From positions 43,110,711 to 43,174,710 of the forward strand of contig CM047425.1 in NCBI GenBank assembly GCA_026168455.1: DNA of 64,000 bases, in the 5' to 3' direction. Numbering within the stretch: position 1 is the first letter of the stretch; each line of letters begins with the position of its first letter. The DNA comes from Theocolax elegans (Eukaryota > Arthropoda > Insecta > Hymenoptera > Cerocephalidae). Under the pieces are notes generated by a model, which had not been told where the DNA came from, searched no databases, and saw nothing but the letters and a program-made list of their open reading frames with translations. The translations under genes and the position numbers were made by a program. Positions 53,097 to 63,479 of this stretch are shown piece after piece.

Positions 53097-53515
53097 TTAT
53101 GGGGGCGCCAAGGCCACTTTAGAAATTCAAATTTCGCGCCAAAAATGTAATTGATTATTTCGTGTTTATTGTAAAACTAATTTTTTTAAATAAAAAAAAC
53201 AGTTGTCCCCCCTAGCTATCTTAAAAAGTAACATTTCTGCCAAGCGATACTAAATCAGATTGTTTCGTTTTTCTGAAAACTTAGACCTAGTAAAAAATGG
53301 TCAAACATAACCTCTTCATCTAGTAGGTCAAAGTTTTCAGAAAAACGAAACAATATTATTTACTATCGCTTGGCAGAAATGTTACTTTTTATGATAGCTA
53401 GGGGGGACAACTGTTTTTTTTTATTTAAAAAAATTAGTTTTACAATAAACACGAAATAATCGATTTCATTTTTGGCGCGAAATTTGTATTACTAAAGTGG
53501 CTTTGGCGTCCCCTT
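53097..53515. repeat. Palindromic MITE, about 420 bp
   Basis: GGGGGCGCCAAGGCCACTTT pairs with AAAGTGGCTTTGGCGTCCCC, and AGTTGTCCCCCCTAGCTATC with GATAGCTAGGGGGGACAACT. The centre is near 53300. No coding sequence. Confidence 0.9.
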
Positions 53516-54275
53516 AACATACATTCTTTGATTTATTATTTTTTAATACTCAATATTACTACTCTAACTTTAACCATCAACTCAGCGTTGGGTCGTATCC
53601 AGTATACACAAGAAAAGCCTTTGATTAAAAAGATGTAAGTGAATGGTGAGTATATATCAACGGTCGACGAAATTATTGGTTGAATATTCACACGCAAAAT
53701 CGTGAGATGAGTGACAAGTCGTAAATGTTGTTCGCAAACTGAGGATTGCACTCGCGTTGGCAAGATGGCGCGCGCGCGTGCCGATGGGGGACGCTCGCGT
53801 CGATACCATCGTACACTAGGTTAGATTCAGGGGGCCGCTCGCATCGATATGCCATGATAAAACAGCTTCTTATAGATATGCCATGATAAAATAGGTTCTT
53901 ATTGATAAAGCAGGTTCCTACTAGGAGGCGCGGATCGATATGCCAGGCTTTGGTAAAGTAGGTGGCGTCGGTATTACCATCGGTCGGTAAGGTAGGAAAC
54001 TTTTAGCACGGATCAGAACCGTGCTCTGATGTTAAGTCCTCTTTGCCCCAACTACTGTAAGTGTATAACATAACACCAAATTGAAAGAAGATGTTAAACA
54101 ATCATATAGCATGACATATTCTTGTAGCATTTTCTGAATATTTAAATGGATGATTTGGAATCTTCTAAAAATATTTCCATAATATTAATGTATAATCGAA
54201 CAATCACTCATTAAAATATTTATTATTCAGCAATACTTAAGTTGTATTTATTAACTATTTCAAAGTATAAACTAT
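53516..54275. other. Spacer with short repeats
   Basis: ATCGATATGCCATGATAAAA recurs with changes near 53846, 53873 and 53935. A hairpin AGCACGGATCAGAACCGTGCT lies near 54006. A 75-codon minus-strand frame (53536-53763) has no homology. Confidence 0.45.
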
Positions 54276-54355
54276 AAGATTTTAGTCGACATTTCCGAAG
54301 CTCAGTAATTTCGCATTTATATATGTCAATGCGACATCCCGTTTCGCGAAACTTG
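54276..54355 (+). repeat. 80-bp repeat, inverted copy at 63398-63479
   Basis: GACATCCCGTTTCGCGAAAC and AGTAATTTCGCATTT here match GTTTTGCGAAACGGGATGTC and AAATGCGAAATTACT there, in inverted orientation. It may be the left arm of a large DNA transposon that includes the transposase at 56.6-58.9 kb. Confidence 0.6.
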
Positions 54356-54686
54356 CCAACATTATATCAGTAACGAAAAAAATTTTTAAAAAGACGTTTA
54401 AAAATTTCAATTATCAAATAACCTAATATTTTAAAAAATTGTTTTTTGAATAACTTTTGAACTATTCATGAAATAATGTAAGCAGTTGTGCACGAAATCT
54501 CGTTATGCAACACGTAATGCTATTGACATCTCTTTGAATTTTTTTATACATTTTTGCTACATATTTATCAAATATATAAAAACAATATACATGTTTTAAT
54601 GCACCCATAGAACAAGCCGCTTTTACACCAATCGTGCCAAATGAGTAATGAAAATGAACAAAAAATATTATTTTATATTTATAAAT

Positions 54687-55440
54687 TTGTGGATTCCGGA
54701 AACATGGCAGTTAGGTTCCACAAACTTATTTCATGGAATATTTATGGAAGATTTATGCTACATTCCATATATTCGCGAGCACTAGCTACTAGTTTCAAGA
54801 AACATTCCAATAATATTCCACAGAATATTTACATAAAGAATTACCGAACGTTTTCTGAAATATTCCTTGAATTAATGATTTTCAAAGCATCATGTACTCG
54901 TAGGTTCCGCTAAGATTGCTGTAAGCTTCCACAAACTTATTTCATGGAATATTTATGGAAGATTTATGCAACATTCCATATATTCGCGAGCACTAGCTAC
55001 TAGTTTCAAGAAATATTCCAATAATATTCCAAAGAATGTTTACATAAAGGATTACCGAACGCTTTCTGAAATATTCCATGTAATATTAGTTTGTAACGCA
55101 TGATGCGTTGGTGGGTTCCGGAAACGCTGCAGTTAGCTTCCACAAACTAATTTCATGGAATATTTGTGGAAGATTTATGCAAAATTTCGTACATTCGCAA
55201 GCACGAGCTCATACTTCTAAGAAACATTCCAATAATATTCAAAAGAATGTTTACACATAGGATTAAGAAACGCTTTCTGAAATATTCCATGAATTATTAG
55301 TTTTCAAAGCGCGATGTACTGGTAGGTTTCGGTAAGATTGCAGTAAGCTTCCATAAACTAATTTCACGGAATATATGCGGAAGATTTAAACAATATTTCA
55401 ATGGAACACTAAAAACGATTAGTTATTTCTAAATAGTCCA
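54687..55440 (+). repeat. 211-bp tandem repeat, about four units
   Basis: CAAACTTATTTCATGGAATA and its variants start at 54721, 54932, 55143 and 55354, an exact 211-bp period. Units 1 and 3 share GGAAAC-TGGCAGTTAG-type sequence, units 2 and 4 share GTAAGATTGC-GTAAGCTTCC, so the true unit is a dimer of 422 bp. The 90-codon frame at 54641-54913 runs into the repeat and is not a gene. Confidence 0.85.
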
Positions 55441-55830
55441 TAAATATTTTCGAAATATTTCAATGGAAGATTTAAAACTGATTCGACAAATTTGAAATAT
55501 TCCATAAATATTTTTGTATTATTCCAGTGGAAGATTTATAAACAATTGTTGGTGTATTTGAAATATTCCGTAAATATTTCGGTAATATTTCATTGGAAGA
55601 TTTACAAATTATTTTCGCCGGATTTAAAATATTACGAAAATATTTCGGTAATCTTTCAAGAAATATATGTCATGTAAGTATTACAGAATCTTCAATTAAT
55701 ATTATACGAAATATTACAATGGAATAGGATCCAGGGACATATGAATATTTCATAAACATTTCATTGAAATATTCGGGGAAGGTTCAAAATCTTTCGTTCA
55801 AATATTTCAGGAATATTCTGGAAATATTCC
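55441..55830 (+). repeat. AATATTTC/GGAAGATTT repeat, about 65 bp
   Basis: Units such as GAAATATTCCATAAATATTT ... GGAAGATTTA repeat about every 60-65 bp (55450-55700), continuing the vocabulary of the 211-bp repeat (GGAATATT, ATATTCC). Confidence 0.7.
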
Positions 55831-55989
55831 ATGCTGTGTGGGATGTCAGATTGAATTGCAGAATTTATTTATCAGATAACAATTTTCAAAGTTTGATTAG
55901 AATAACACAATACTTGCGGGTTTTGACACCTTCTTGGAAGGTGTTTTCGAATTGAATATTGATAATTCTATTAATAAAATAAAAACTTT

Positions 55990-56640
55990 TTTTTGACTGA
56001 AGAAGTCGATGTTGAGGGTCAGGTGCATTAAATAAATAAACTTTTTTTTTTTTATTCTTTGTGCCACTTTTTTGACACTACCAAAACCGTATACCCTTAT
56101 AGGGTTTTTACGGTGTTCACCCATCACCGTGTGTGGGTGCTTACCTCTACCAATTTACTCCACCGCCTCACATTCGCCGGGGTTTTGGCCCCGTGGGGAG
56201 GGAAACCATGTAGGAGAAACCTCACCCGAGACGGCCGGTGTATTCGAGAACCATTCGGTTTTAGGTGGTAAAGTCACATTGCGCAGGCCTTAACACCGAA
56301 ACCGAATGTCTCACATTTCCCACTCACGTTGTGGAATGTGGAAAAACACCTAACCGATCGTGAAAAACACCATCAAGAGAAGTCATCCCTTCAAGTAGTA
56401 ACCGCGCTCGATGTTGCTTAACTTTCATGACCGGCCGAGCTGGGTCTCCGGCACTCCGCCACCGTGTCGGTAAATTAACTTATTTAATATACGCACACCG
56501 TTTCGTCTGCCCGGTTTGCAGACATCATGCAGAAATGTTGTGCATATATTAAATAAGTTTATTTATTTAATGCACCTGACCCTCAACATCGACTTCTTCA
56601 ATCATTACAACAATGGAGGGTGAAAATTGTCAATCAAAAA
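55990..56640. repeat. Palindromic element with SINE in its centre
   Basis: GAAGAAGTCGATGTTGAGGG plus GTCAGGTGCATTAAATAAAT (about 56000-56041) is perfectly mirrored by ATTTATTTAATGCACCTGAC plus CCTCAACATCGACTTCTTC (about 56557-56600). The match extends outward, after a 33-bp gap, to AAAACTTTTTTTTGA / TCAAAAAAACTTT. A SINE lies between the arms. Confidence 0.8.
56042..56548 (-). mobile_element. 5S-rRNA-derived SINE
   Basis: On the minus strand, GAAAGTTAAGCAACATCGAG followed by CGCGGTTACTACTTGAAGGG and ATGACTTC (about 56430-56375) corresponds to the box A, intermediate element and box C internal promoter of 5S rRNA. A body of about 330 bp follows (GGGCCAAAACCCCGG hairpin near 56190) and the element ends in an A-rich tail (a T run at 56042-56057). 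Such 5S-headed SINEs are known from vertebrates (SINE3). Flanking TTATTTAAT...GCAC on both sides may be the target duplication, one side having a 4-bp TATA insertion. Confidence 0.75.
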
Positions 56641-56644
56641 AACT

Positions 56645-58858
56645 TTATTTGTGATTTACAAATTTGTGAATTATAGGAATAGTTACAAATCCTGTAGTGC
56701 AAGGAATTTTAAATATTTTTACACGAATTTGATTAACAGGCCAACCTTCAATTAAATTTGATTGTTTCACGATATTAATATTTAATCTACTGCTAGAAAA
56801 ATCTTCGAAATGATATAAACTTTTACTTATAGAACAACGGTTACCTATCACATATAAAATACCATTACTTTTAGCAATATTTACAACATTAATAAAAGTT
56901 CCATCTACAGTCATAAAACAATTACTTTTAGCATCATCAATATTTATATTCCATCCATTTATGTCCAAGGTTTTATACTGGCAATCATACTGACGATTAT
57001 TCGTGACAATTCCATTGTAGTGAAGTTTTGTAGGAGTTACACCGTTTTCCTGCATAGTATATTGATTTCTAAGATCTTTTACACTCTCATATTCTACAAG
57101 CCTCCTTGCAATTTGTTCTAAAGGTTTTTCACCTTTTCTTACATACATTTTCAAGTTACAAATATAATTTTCAAATGGAAACGCACTGAACATTTCTCAA
57201 TTACCGTAATTATCAACATCTTTTGCCAAATGTATTAGATTATGCATGTTGAAAGTAACATTTTCTTTGACGTAAATAGTTTGAAAATCATAAACAAAAC
57301 GTATTAACAAGGATTCAGCTTACCTAACGTTATCATCTTGTAGAACTAACTCTTTGTTCGTAAGTATTAAAGTACTAGTATGCAAAACTAAGAAATTTTT
57401 GTATACATCTTCCCTTAATACAGCTTTTAAAATCGCTGGTCCAAAATATAGTAAAAAGTGACGGAATTCGGTAGCCTTCCAAATTTTCCAATATGTCAAA
57501 GATCTACAGTGTCTATTTAAATCGGAAGGCAAAACATTGCTTAGATTCTCTAATCTGTTAGAAAATAAACTCATTTGTGCTTCTGTTAATTTATACTTTT
57601 TGTTAGCTCTTCCTTTATTCCCAATCCAGTGTCTGATTAGTTGTCTCATCATACCTATATACACAAGATACATAGAATCTAAAGGGATATTCGATACTAA
57701 ACCAATTCCCGGTAAATTATTTAATACACTAGAAGACATTTGATATTCATCTAAATACTCCAAATTTCGAAACTTTTTATCTGTCCTTAAAAGGACATTA
57801 CCGTACTCAGAAAAACTTTTAATGTTTGCTAACGGAAAATAAACTGAATTAAAATGTTCACCTTCAATGATGCACTTTGAACAACTGTGGTATCCAGAAG
57901 GGTATTTAGTATTTAAAATGAATGCTTTTGCAGGTACATCGCAAATGAATCCATGTATCTTTACATTGAAATCTTTACTATTGTAATTATATCCTGCAGT
58001 TATACATTCTGTTGCTTCTTCAGTAAAAATCTTTAAATTATTCGAATTTTCGGGTTTTTGTATTCCGTAGTACATACCTATAACGTACACTGTATCGAGT
58101 TCTGAATCTTTGCATAAAATCGTCCAGATACTTTCCTTTGAAGATCTTCCTGTTATAGGAGCACCATCAATATTGATTAACAAATTAACCGTGTTAAATT
58201 TGTGATCTAATTGAATTCGACTGCATATAATTTGTTGTATAGCATTTTTTAATCCTACGTGATAGTACTTTCCAGCATCCATATTTACCACATTTGTTGA
58301 TTTTGGTGTACGTAATAAAGTTCGTGAATCTCTTGGAAAATTCGTATCAGTGAACGTAGTAAGTATTGACATTAACTGTTGCAGAGCATTCTGATAAATT
58401 TCATATTTTTGCGCCCAACTTCTTATAGCATTTTCGAATTGATTGTCTTTTTCTGACTTAGAACTATGTAGTAAATAATGAAAATCTTCTAAAACAGAAT
58501 CATCTTCCAAAACATCCTCAGTCTCAGAATTATCTATCAAGCTATCAGCATTACTATCACGATATTGGTAAGAATAATTAGAACTTCAAGTACTAGCAGC
58601 GTCAAGTGTTTCAACGATAAGTAACTCGTCATCTAAATTATCGCTGAGTAACTCGTTATGTACATGTTTCACCATACCGTTTTGTTCAACGACATCTTTA
58701 TTTGATTCAATTTCCGGAATTATCCCGAATGGTAAATCAACATCAACATTGTCTCCATAAATATTAGATATGCCCTCAGGTGAAAAATTTACAAGTGTAA
58801 GTGCATTATTATCTCCGCTAACAAAATCATTTCGTTGCATTGTAGAACATTCGGACAT
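56645..58858 (-). pseudogene. Transposase of a CACTA/tnp2-like DNA transposon
   Basis: One minus-strand frame of 738 codons with three internal stops: TGA near 58586, TAA near 57320 and TGA near 57197. The N terminus is acidic. The middle reads LPGIGLVSNIPLDSMYLVYI, FNTVNLLINIDGAPITGRSS, KIHGFICDVPAKAFILNTKY and CSKCIIEGEHFN (Cys pair). The later part reads FNMHNLIHLAKDV and FSAFPFENYICNLKMYVRKG. These words are typical of the large transposase-domain proteins widespread in insects and cnidarians, related in my judgement to tnp2 of CACTA elements. Because all pieces are in one phase the gene was inactivated only by point mutations. The superfamily call is tentative. Confidence 0.75.
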
Positions 58859-59009
58859 AATTCTTCGAGCATCGCTTTCCGCCTGCTGTCGCGCTATTCG
58901 TCGATTTTGTTAAAAACTCTAATGGATGTCTCCTTTTCGTAATTTCGGCATAATAATAATACGCGTGTAATCTTAAAAAAAATCATAAGCAATTACGTTT
59001 TTGTATGAT
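58859..59009. other. 5' flank of the transposase gene
   Basis: Short AT-rich stretch between the transposase start and a microsatellite. Confidence 0.35.
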
Positions 59010-59118
59010 TATATGTATATCTGTGTGCGTGTATGTATATTGTATATTGCGTGTGTGTGCTCGCGTGCGTGCGTGTGCGTGTGTGTGTATTATGTATTGT
59101 GTGTGTGTTCTCGCGTGC

Positions 59119-59155
<37 letters not shown>

Positions 59156-59168
59156 TGTGCGTGTGCGT
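59010..59168 (+). repeat. (GT)n microsatellite, 3' side of the LINE
   Basis: GTGTGTGCTCGCGTGCGTGC and long GT runs. The same irregular pattern is found at 62999-63091 on the other side of the R1-clade LINE. Open frames through it (59001-59351) are spurious. Confidence 0.95.
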
Positions 59169-59229
59169 GTTTTTTCTTTTTTTGAGGAGGCGGTAAAAAT
59201 GCGTTTTACGCACGGAGTGTGGGACTCGG

Positions 59230-60060
59230 TCAGCGTGACCCATACCCACTAAAAACCACCCTGCCTTTGGACTTGGCAGGGCTCCTCCTCTCGACTGATC
59301 TTGCCCCCCTCGGAAACCGCCGTGAGGCATTACTTTGAGAGGGGCAGTCATGCCACGTTTGGCCCTTCGTGATCAGCAATAAGTCACTGTCTCGAGCATG
59401 TGGGGCAGCTACTAGGCCTCTTGTACGCTCTTCTTCTTTTCTAAAATGGTTCAGCCGCCCCACAATGGATGCTGCTAAGGTCACTACGACATCCCAACCT
59501 TCTTGCGAACTAAGGAGGCACATCCCGATACCCTCTGGTGTCGGAGGCCCCTTCCAAAAGGTATGGAAAACACCCCTTTCTTCCGCGAATCGAGGACCCC
59601 AGGACAAGACGTGCTCCGCGTCTTCGTCGACACCAGGGCAGGTCGGGCACTCTGCACTCCCGTATATACGGATGCGGTGCAGGTAACTGCGAAAACACCC
59701 ATGCCTGGTAAGCACCTGGGTCAGATGGAAGGTGACGAATCCGTGTTTCCTACTCGTCCACTTGGCGATATCTGGGATGACGCGGTGGGTCCAGCGACCT
59801 TCGCTTGCCGAATCCCATCTCTGCTGCCACAGTTCGATAGTCCTGTTTGACCACCGACTGCTACTACCACGTGCTGCTTCGCTGCTGTTTTCTAAGGTAC
59901 GCCGACCTTTTCTGTACGTATCAGCCCTCTCTATCGCCAAAAGATCGATGGGTGGAATTCCCGCGATCACCGAGAGAGCTATGTCTGATACGGTTCTATA
60001 AGCATGAGCCACCCTTAGTGCGGCTATTCTACAGGTTTGCCGACAGGATGCACCGTAGCT
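59230..60060 (-). pseudogene. R1-clade ORF2, C-terminal part
   Basis: A 260-residue frame from 60012 (AHAYRTVSDIALSVIAGIPP; WQQRWDSASEGRWTHRVIPD) to the stop near 59230. It contains the C-terminal zinc region CPTCPGVDEDAEHVL, in which the last Cys of the usual CCHC set is not present (WGPRF). Upstream, 60060-60012 is readable in a different frame. The region binds element RNA or DNA in R1-type enzymes. Confidence 0.85.
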
Positions 60061-61201
60061 TAGACTCCATATAAAATTACCGAGCTTACCACTGTCGCTA
60101 AGAGGGCTCGACGTGGCTGCTTTGGCCCTCCGATATTGGGCATTACGCCCGACAAAGCTCTAGCCACTCCTGCGGCTTTCGACCCTGCACTCAGTAGGTG
60201 TTCCTTAAATGTTAGCCGCGCATCCAAGTTGACTCCTAGATATTTCACCGTGTCCGCCGATCTTACACGTTTACCATTTACAGTAAAGGTGGCGTACCTC
60301 CTTTGCTTCGTTCTCGAGATAAGTACCGCCTTAGTCTTTTCGGCCGCCAGACACAGCCCATGGGTGCTCAACGATTCAGCCACTATCGCGATAGAGACAT
60401 CTCCGAGATATTCTATCTCGTTAATGCTCCTTGCGACGACGACCAAAGCCACATCGTTCGCAAAAGCCACCATCGACACTCCCTGTAGAAGCTGCTGCCT
60501 AAGCAGTCCGTCGTAAATGACGTTCCAAGACCGAACCCTGCAGCACGCCTCCGGTGATATTATAGGAGTGCGCGCCATCCTCGGTGTCATAGAGGAGAAT
60601 CCGTTCTGTGAGGTAGCTAGAGATGACTGCGTAGGTAGAGCGGCACCTTTAATTATTCCAAGGACAACATAATATTGTCCCACCGAGCCGATTCGAAGGC
60701 ATTTCGGATATCCAGTGCGATGATAGCACATATGCGCCTAGAATTCCTAGTGCCACCAATGGCATTGGTGGCCAGCTCGACAACTCGACTTATAGCGTCA
60801 ATAGTTGAGCGCCCTTTCCGAAAACCGAACTGATTGTCGGACAGATCGCCTTCCTGTGCAATGACTGCTTGTAGCCTGGCACAAATGACCCACTCGAATA
60901 GCTTCCCAGCTATATCCAACAAACAGAGTGGCCGGTACGAGGAAGGGTTCTCCGGTGGTCGGCTCCCCTTTGGGAGAAGCACCAGCCTCTGTACCTTCCA
61001 CCTTGCTGGGAAGCATCCTAATTGAAAACATGCACTAAATGTGTTCGCAAAAATTTGTGACACATTCAGCGCAGCGGTCTTAATGGCCAGACCAGGTATT
61101 CCATCCGGGCCTGGAGCTTTACGGATGGATATTCTCCTTGCAGCCATTTTCGGCTCGGTTATGCTAATGTCTGGCGGCGCGACTGCACTGTCGGTCCCCA
61201 T
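60060..61201 (-). pseudogene. R1-clade ORF2, reverse transcriptase
   Basis: 61201-60653 gives RT motifs ISIRKAPGPDGIPGLAIKTA, PSSYRPLCLLDIAGKLFEWV, QFGFRKGRSTIDAI and IIALDIRNAFESARW. A frameshifted stretch reads SSYLTERILLYDTEDG and TGGVLQGSVL (about 60620-60530). Then 60490-60060 has the catalytic box as FANDVALVVV, in which one of the two catalytic Asp residues is Asn, and VKYLGVNLDARLTFKEHL. The enzyme would prime cDNA synthesis on cut target DNA. It is inactive by frameshift and probably by the active-site change. Confidence 0.92.
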
Positions 61202-61231
61202 TAAACCTGTCTCGGCTTCCCGTTCCTGATG

Positions 61232-62389
61232 TTATGGGAATTGGTGGCGCACCGCTCTGTCAAGCAAATGTGGGCACGATGGCATTGAGGCCCCCCTCGG
61301 TTGGATCTTGTTCATCACTATTTTATAGGGCTTACCCCAGGGATCGCGGTCCACTTCCTCGCAAAATTCGTGCCAGCACTTGCGTTTAGCGGCTTTAATG
61401 GCAGCCTTGAGCTCTTCCCGTTTTTCCTCGTAGGCCGCGGTTAGTTCTTGGTACCGCGGCTGGTTCCGAGCTCTCTGGTGCAGTCGACGAGTCCTCAGAC
61501 ACTCACAACGTAATTTTGCGATATTCTCATTCCACCAGTAAATAGATGGGCGGCCACGAGGGATGGATTTCCTGGCCATAGAGATATCGCAAGCCGCTAT
61601 TATGGCACGCGTGAGTTCCTCGGCTCGTTCTTCCGGTGTTCCTTTGACAGCGACTTCTGCTATGGAGCAGAAGAACATTTCTCGGTCGAAGGTAGACGGT
61701 ACCCATCTCTTGTATTGGAAGCTTTTGTTCAGACCTGCTGGCCTGTTAATCATCGATTGGAGCTGGTACACGAGTGCTTGATGGTCGCTCCCTGTGTAGC
61801 GATCACTAACTTTCCAGGTAAACCCTCTCTTCATTAATCTGGGATCGATGAAAGTTAGGTCTACTAAAGACGACCTTCCCGCCTTGGTAAAAGTGGGAGT
61901 CGTTCCAGTGTTAGCAATCTCCAACTCCAATATCGCAAAGGCCTCGAGGAGTGTACGACCACGAGTGTTCGTTTTCGTACTGCCCCATTCTGTCGCCCAG
62001 GCATTAAAATCCCGTCCGATGACTATTGGCAATCGAGAGGACCTTGCACTAGTAACGATGGCGTCAAGGGATCCCAGAAATCCGTCGATGTTATCACTGG
62101 GTGGAAGGTAGCAACTGTATATTCGCATACCCGCCACCTCCACCCACGTAAAATTGGAGAAGGGAGCGGCTATTTTTCCGGATATATGCATGTTTTCACA
62201 TACCCAGATGGCCGCTCTGCCAGTGGCATCACTCACCCATTTCGATTCACTGAGATCCCTGTACTCCTCGCTGACGATAACAATGTCGGCCTGCTCTTCT
62301 CTGACCAACTGTGCAAGCAGATCCTGGGCCACAGCACAGTGGTTTAGGTTGATTTGTAGCACCCTAACCATTTCTGTCAGATGCTTCAA
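61232..62389 (-). CDS. R1-clade ORF2, endonuclease domain
   Basis: A 385-residue frame from Met 62389. It is an AP-like endonuclease: VLQINLNHCAVAQDLLAQLV, DIVIVSEEYRD (catalytic Glu region), VIGRDFNAWATEWGS (GDFN box as GRDFN), SLVDLTFI and DRYTGSDHQALVYQ (catalytic SDH). It is followed by the linker WWNENIAKLRCECLRTRRLH. It nicks target DNA, in this clade at specific sequences. One TAA at 61232 separates it in phase from the RT. Confidence 0.93.
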   Translation of the reverse strand: MKHLTEMVRVLQINLNHCAVAQDLLAQLVREEQADIVIVSEEYRDLSESKWVSDATGRAAIWVCENMHISGKIAAPFSNFTWVEVAGMRIYSCYLPPSDNIDGFLGSLDAIVTSARSSRLPIVIGRDFNAWATEWGSTKTNTRGRTLLEAFAILELEIANTGTTPTFTKAGRSSLVDLTFIDPRLMKRGFTWKVSDRYTGSDHQALVYQLQSMINRPAGLNKSFQYKRWVPSTFDREMFFCSIAEVAVKGTPEERAEELTRAIIAACDISMARKSIPRGRPSIYWWNENIAKLRCECLRTRRLHQRARNQPRYQELTAAYEEKREELKAAIKAAKRKCWHEFCEEVDRDPWGKPYKIVMNKIQPRGASMPSCPHLLDRAVRHQFP

Positions 62390-62469
62390 CCCTAGGTGCG
62401 GCTATGTTCTTATCGGCCGCGCAATCCACTGCTTTGTGGCACTCTTGGCCGCACCGGAAATACTGCGAT

Positions 62470-62998
62470 GATCAGTCGACTGCGCTTTTGCAAGCCTTTG
62501 CGAAGTGACCGACCTCGTGGCATCGGTAACAACGCGTGATCGGCTCGCGGAGCCGAACCCTTCAGTTGACCCAGCCTATCCGAAGCTTCCCATTCCGTAG
62601 CAGTTTTTTTGCTGCCGATGCGGGAAGAAGGACACTGGTCATCTGAGTGCCTCCATATGACCTTCTAAACTTTATATTTTCAGAAGGAAGCATATTTGGC
62701 CCGTTCACCGCAGAGACTGCCTCTGCCACTTCCTCCGCCGTCGTGGCCTCGTCCATGTCCTTTATAGTAATAAACTCTTTGTGGGTCAGCATCTGGACCT
62801 CTGCTAACCCACGTAATGTGGACGAGACCGCTGCCTCGAGGTCTTAAGTTCCTACGCCGGGTCTTCCAAGCTCAATCAGCAGATCCTCTCCTCTGGTACG
62901 CCGGGTACGGGAGACTCTTTCTCCCAGCGGCTTGAGGTTTGGCGCGGCCCGTATTTGCCGAAGAATGTCGGCATAGGCTCGCCCTCCTGACACTTTTG
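62470..62998 (-). pseudogene. R1-clade ORF1, C-terminal half
   Basis: The minus strand reads GGRAYADILRQIRAAPNLKP, VSRTRRTRGEDLLIEL, a TAA at 62844, DEATTAEEVAEAVSAVNGPN, RSYGGTQMTSVLLPASAAKK, a TGA near 62559, and zinc knuckles CYRCHEVGHFAKAC and FRCGQECHKAVDC. This is the Gag-like RNA-binding ORF1 of R1-clade LINEs. The N-terminal half is missing: the frame passes upstream into microsatellite encoding Thr-His repeats. Confidence 0.88.
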
Positions 62999-63054
62999 TG
63001 TGTGTGCTCGCGTGCGCACGTGTGCGTGTGGGTGTGCGTGTATGTGTATTGTGT

Positions 63055-63091
<37 letters not shown>
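62999..63091 (+). repeat. (GT)n microsatellite, 5' side of the LINE
   Basis: GTGTGTGCTCGCGTGCGCAC then GT runs with GTATTGTGTATTGTG, matching 59050-59110. Confidence 0.95.
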
Positions 63092-63092
<1 letters not shown>

Positions 63093-63397
63093 TTTGTTTA
63101 AAGCTGTGTTCCGTAACCGCGTATGCGTGTGTACAAGTCTAAGTTTCGTGTCACTATATTTTTTAAATGTCATTTAAATTTTATTGTATACAGAACAAAA
63201 TAAAAAATAATTACAATAATCAAATCTACAAGATGCAATTTAAAATAATAAGGCTAAATTAATTATTTTTTGAATAAATAATAATAATCCATTTTTTAAT
63301 GGATTATACAAGATTAGTTAGAGTATGATTAACGTTTTAGACGTCTATCGAAATTCGTTACAAAGCTGTAACCAATGACAAATTTTGTAGTTTATAA
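63092..63397. other. AT-rich flank
   Basis: No gene seen. Confidence 0.4.
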
Positions 63398-63479
63398 CAA
63401 GTTTTGCGAAACGGGATGTCGAATTAACGTCCAAAATGCGAAATTACTACTTAATCTTGGAGATGTTGACTAAAATCTT
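63398..63479 (-). repeat. 80-bp repeat, inverted partner of 54276-54355
   Basis: See 54276-54355. About 75% identical over 80 bp by eye. Confidence 0.6.

Larger units (their letters stand above)
59169..62998 (-). mobile_element. R1-clade LINE in an (AC)n microsatellite
   Basis: A minus-strand non-LTR retrotransposon of about 3.8 kb with the C-terminal part of ORF1 and a nearly complete ORF2 (endonuclease, RT, CCHC-type zinc end). It ends in a short A-rich tail joined to (AC)n, and its 5' end also starts in (AC)n. R1-clade families such as Waldo and Mino are known to insert in ACAY or AC repeats. ORF1 lacks its N-terminal half and ORF2 has several stops and shifts. Confidence 0.92.

Noticed and set aside
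54000..54045. Hairpin AGCACGGATCAGAACCGTGCT as a 5S-related or structured RNA
   Set aside because: One short stem with no promoter boxes or further similarity to 5S rRNA.
57320..57330. AG/GTAAGC at the TAA as a splice donor in the transposase
   Set aside because: The sequence after it still encodes conserved family words in the same phase, so a nonsense mutation explains it better than an intron.
59001..59351. Cys/Val and Thr/His repeat peptides
   Set aside because: Encoded by the GT microsatellite.
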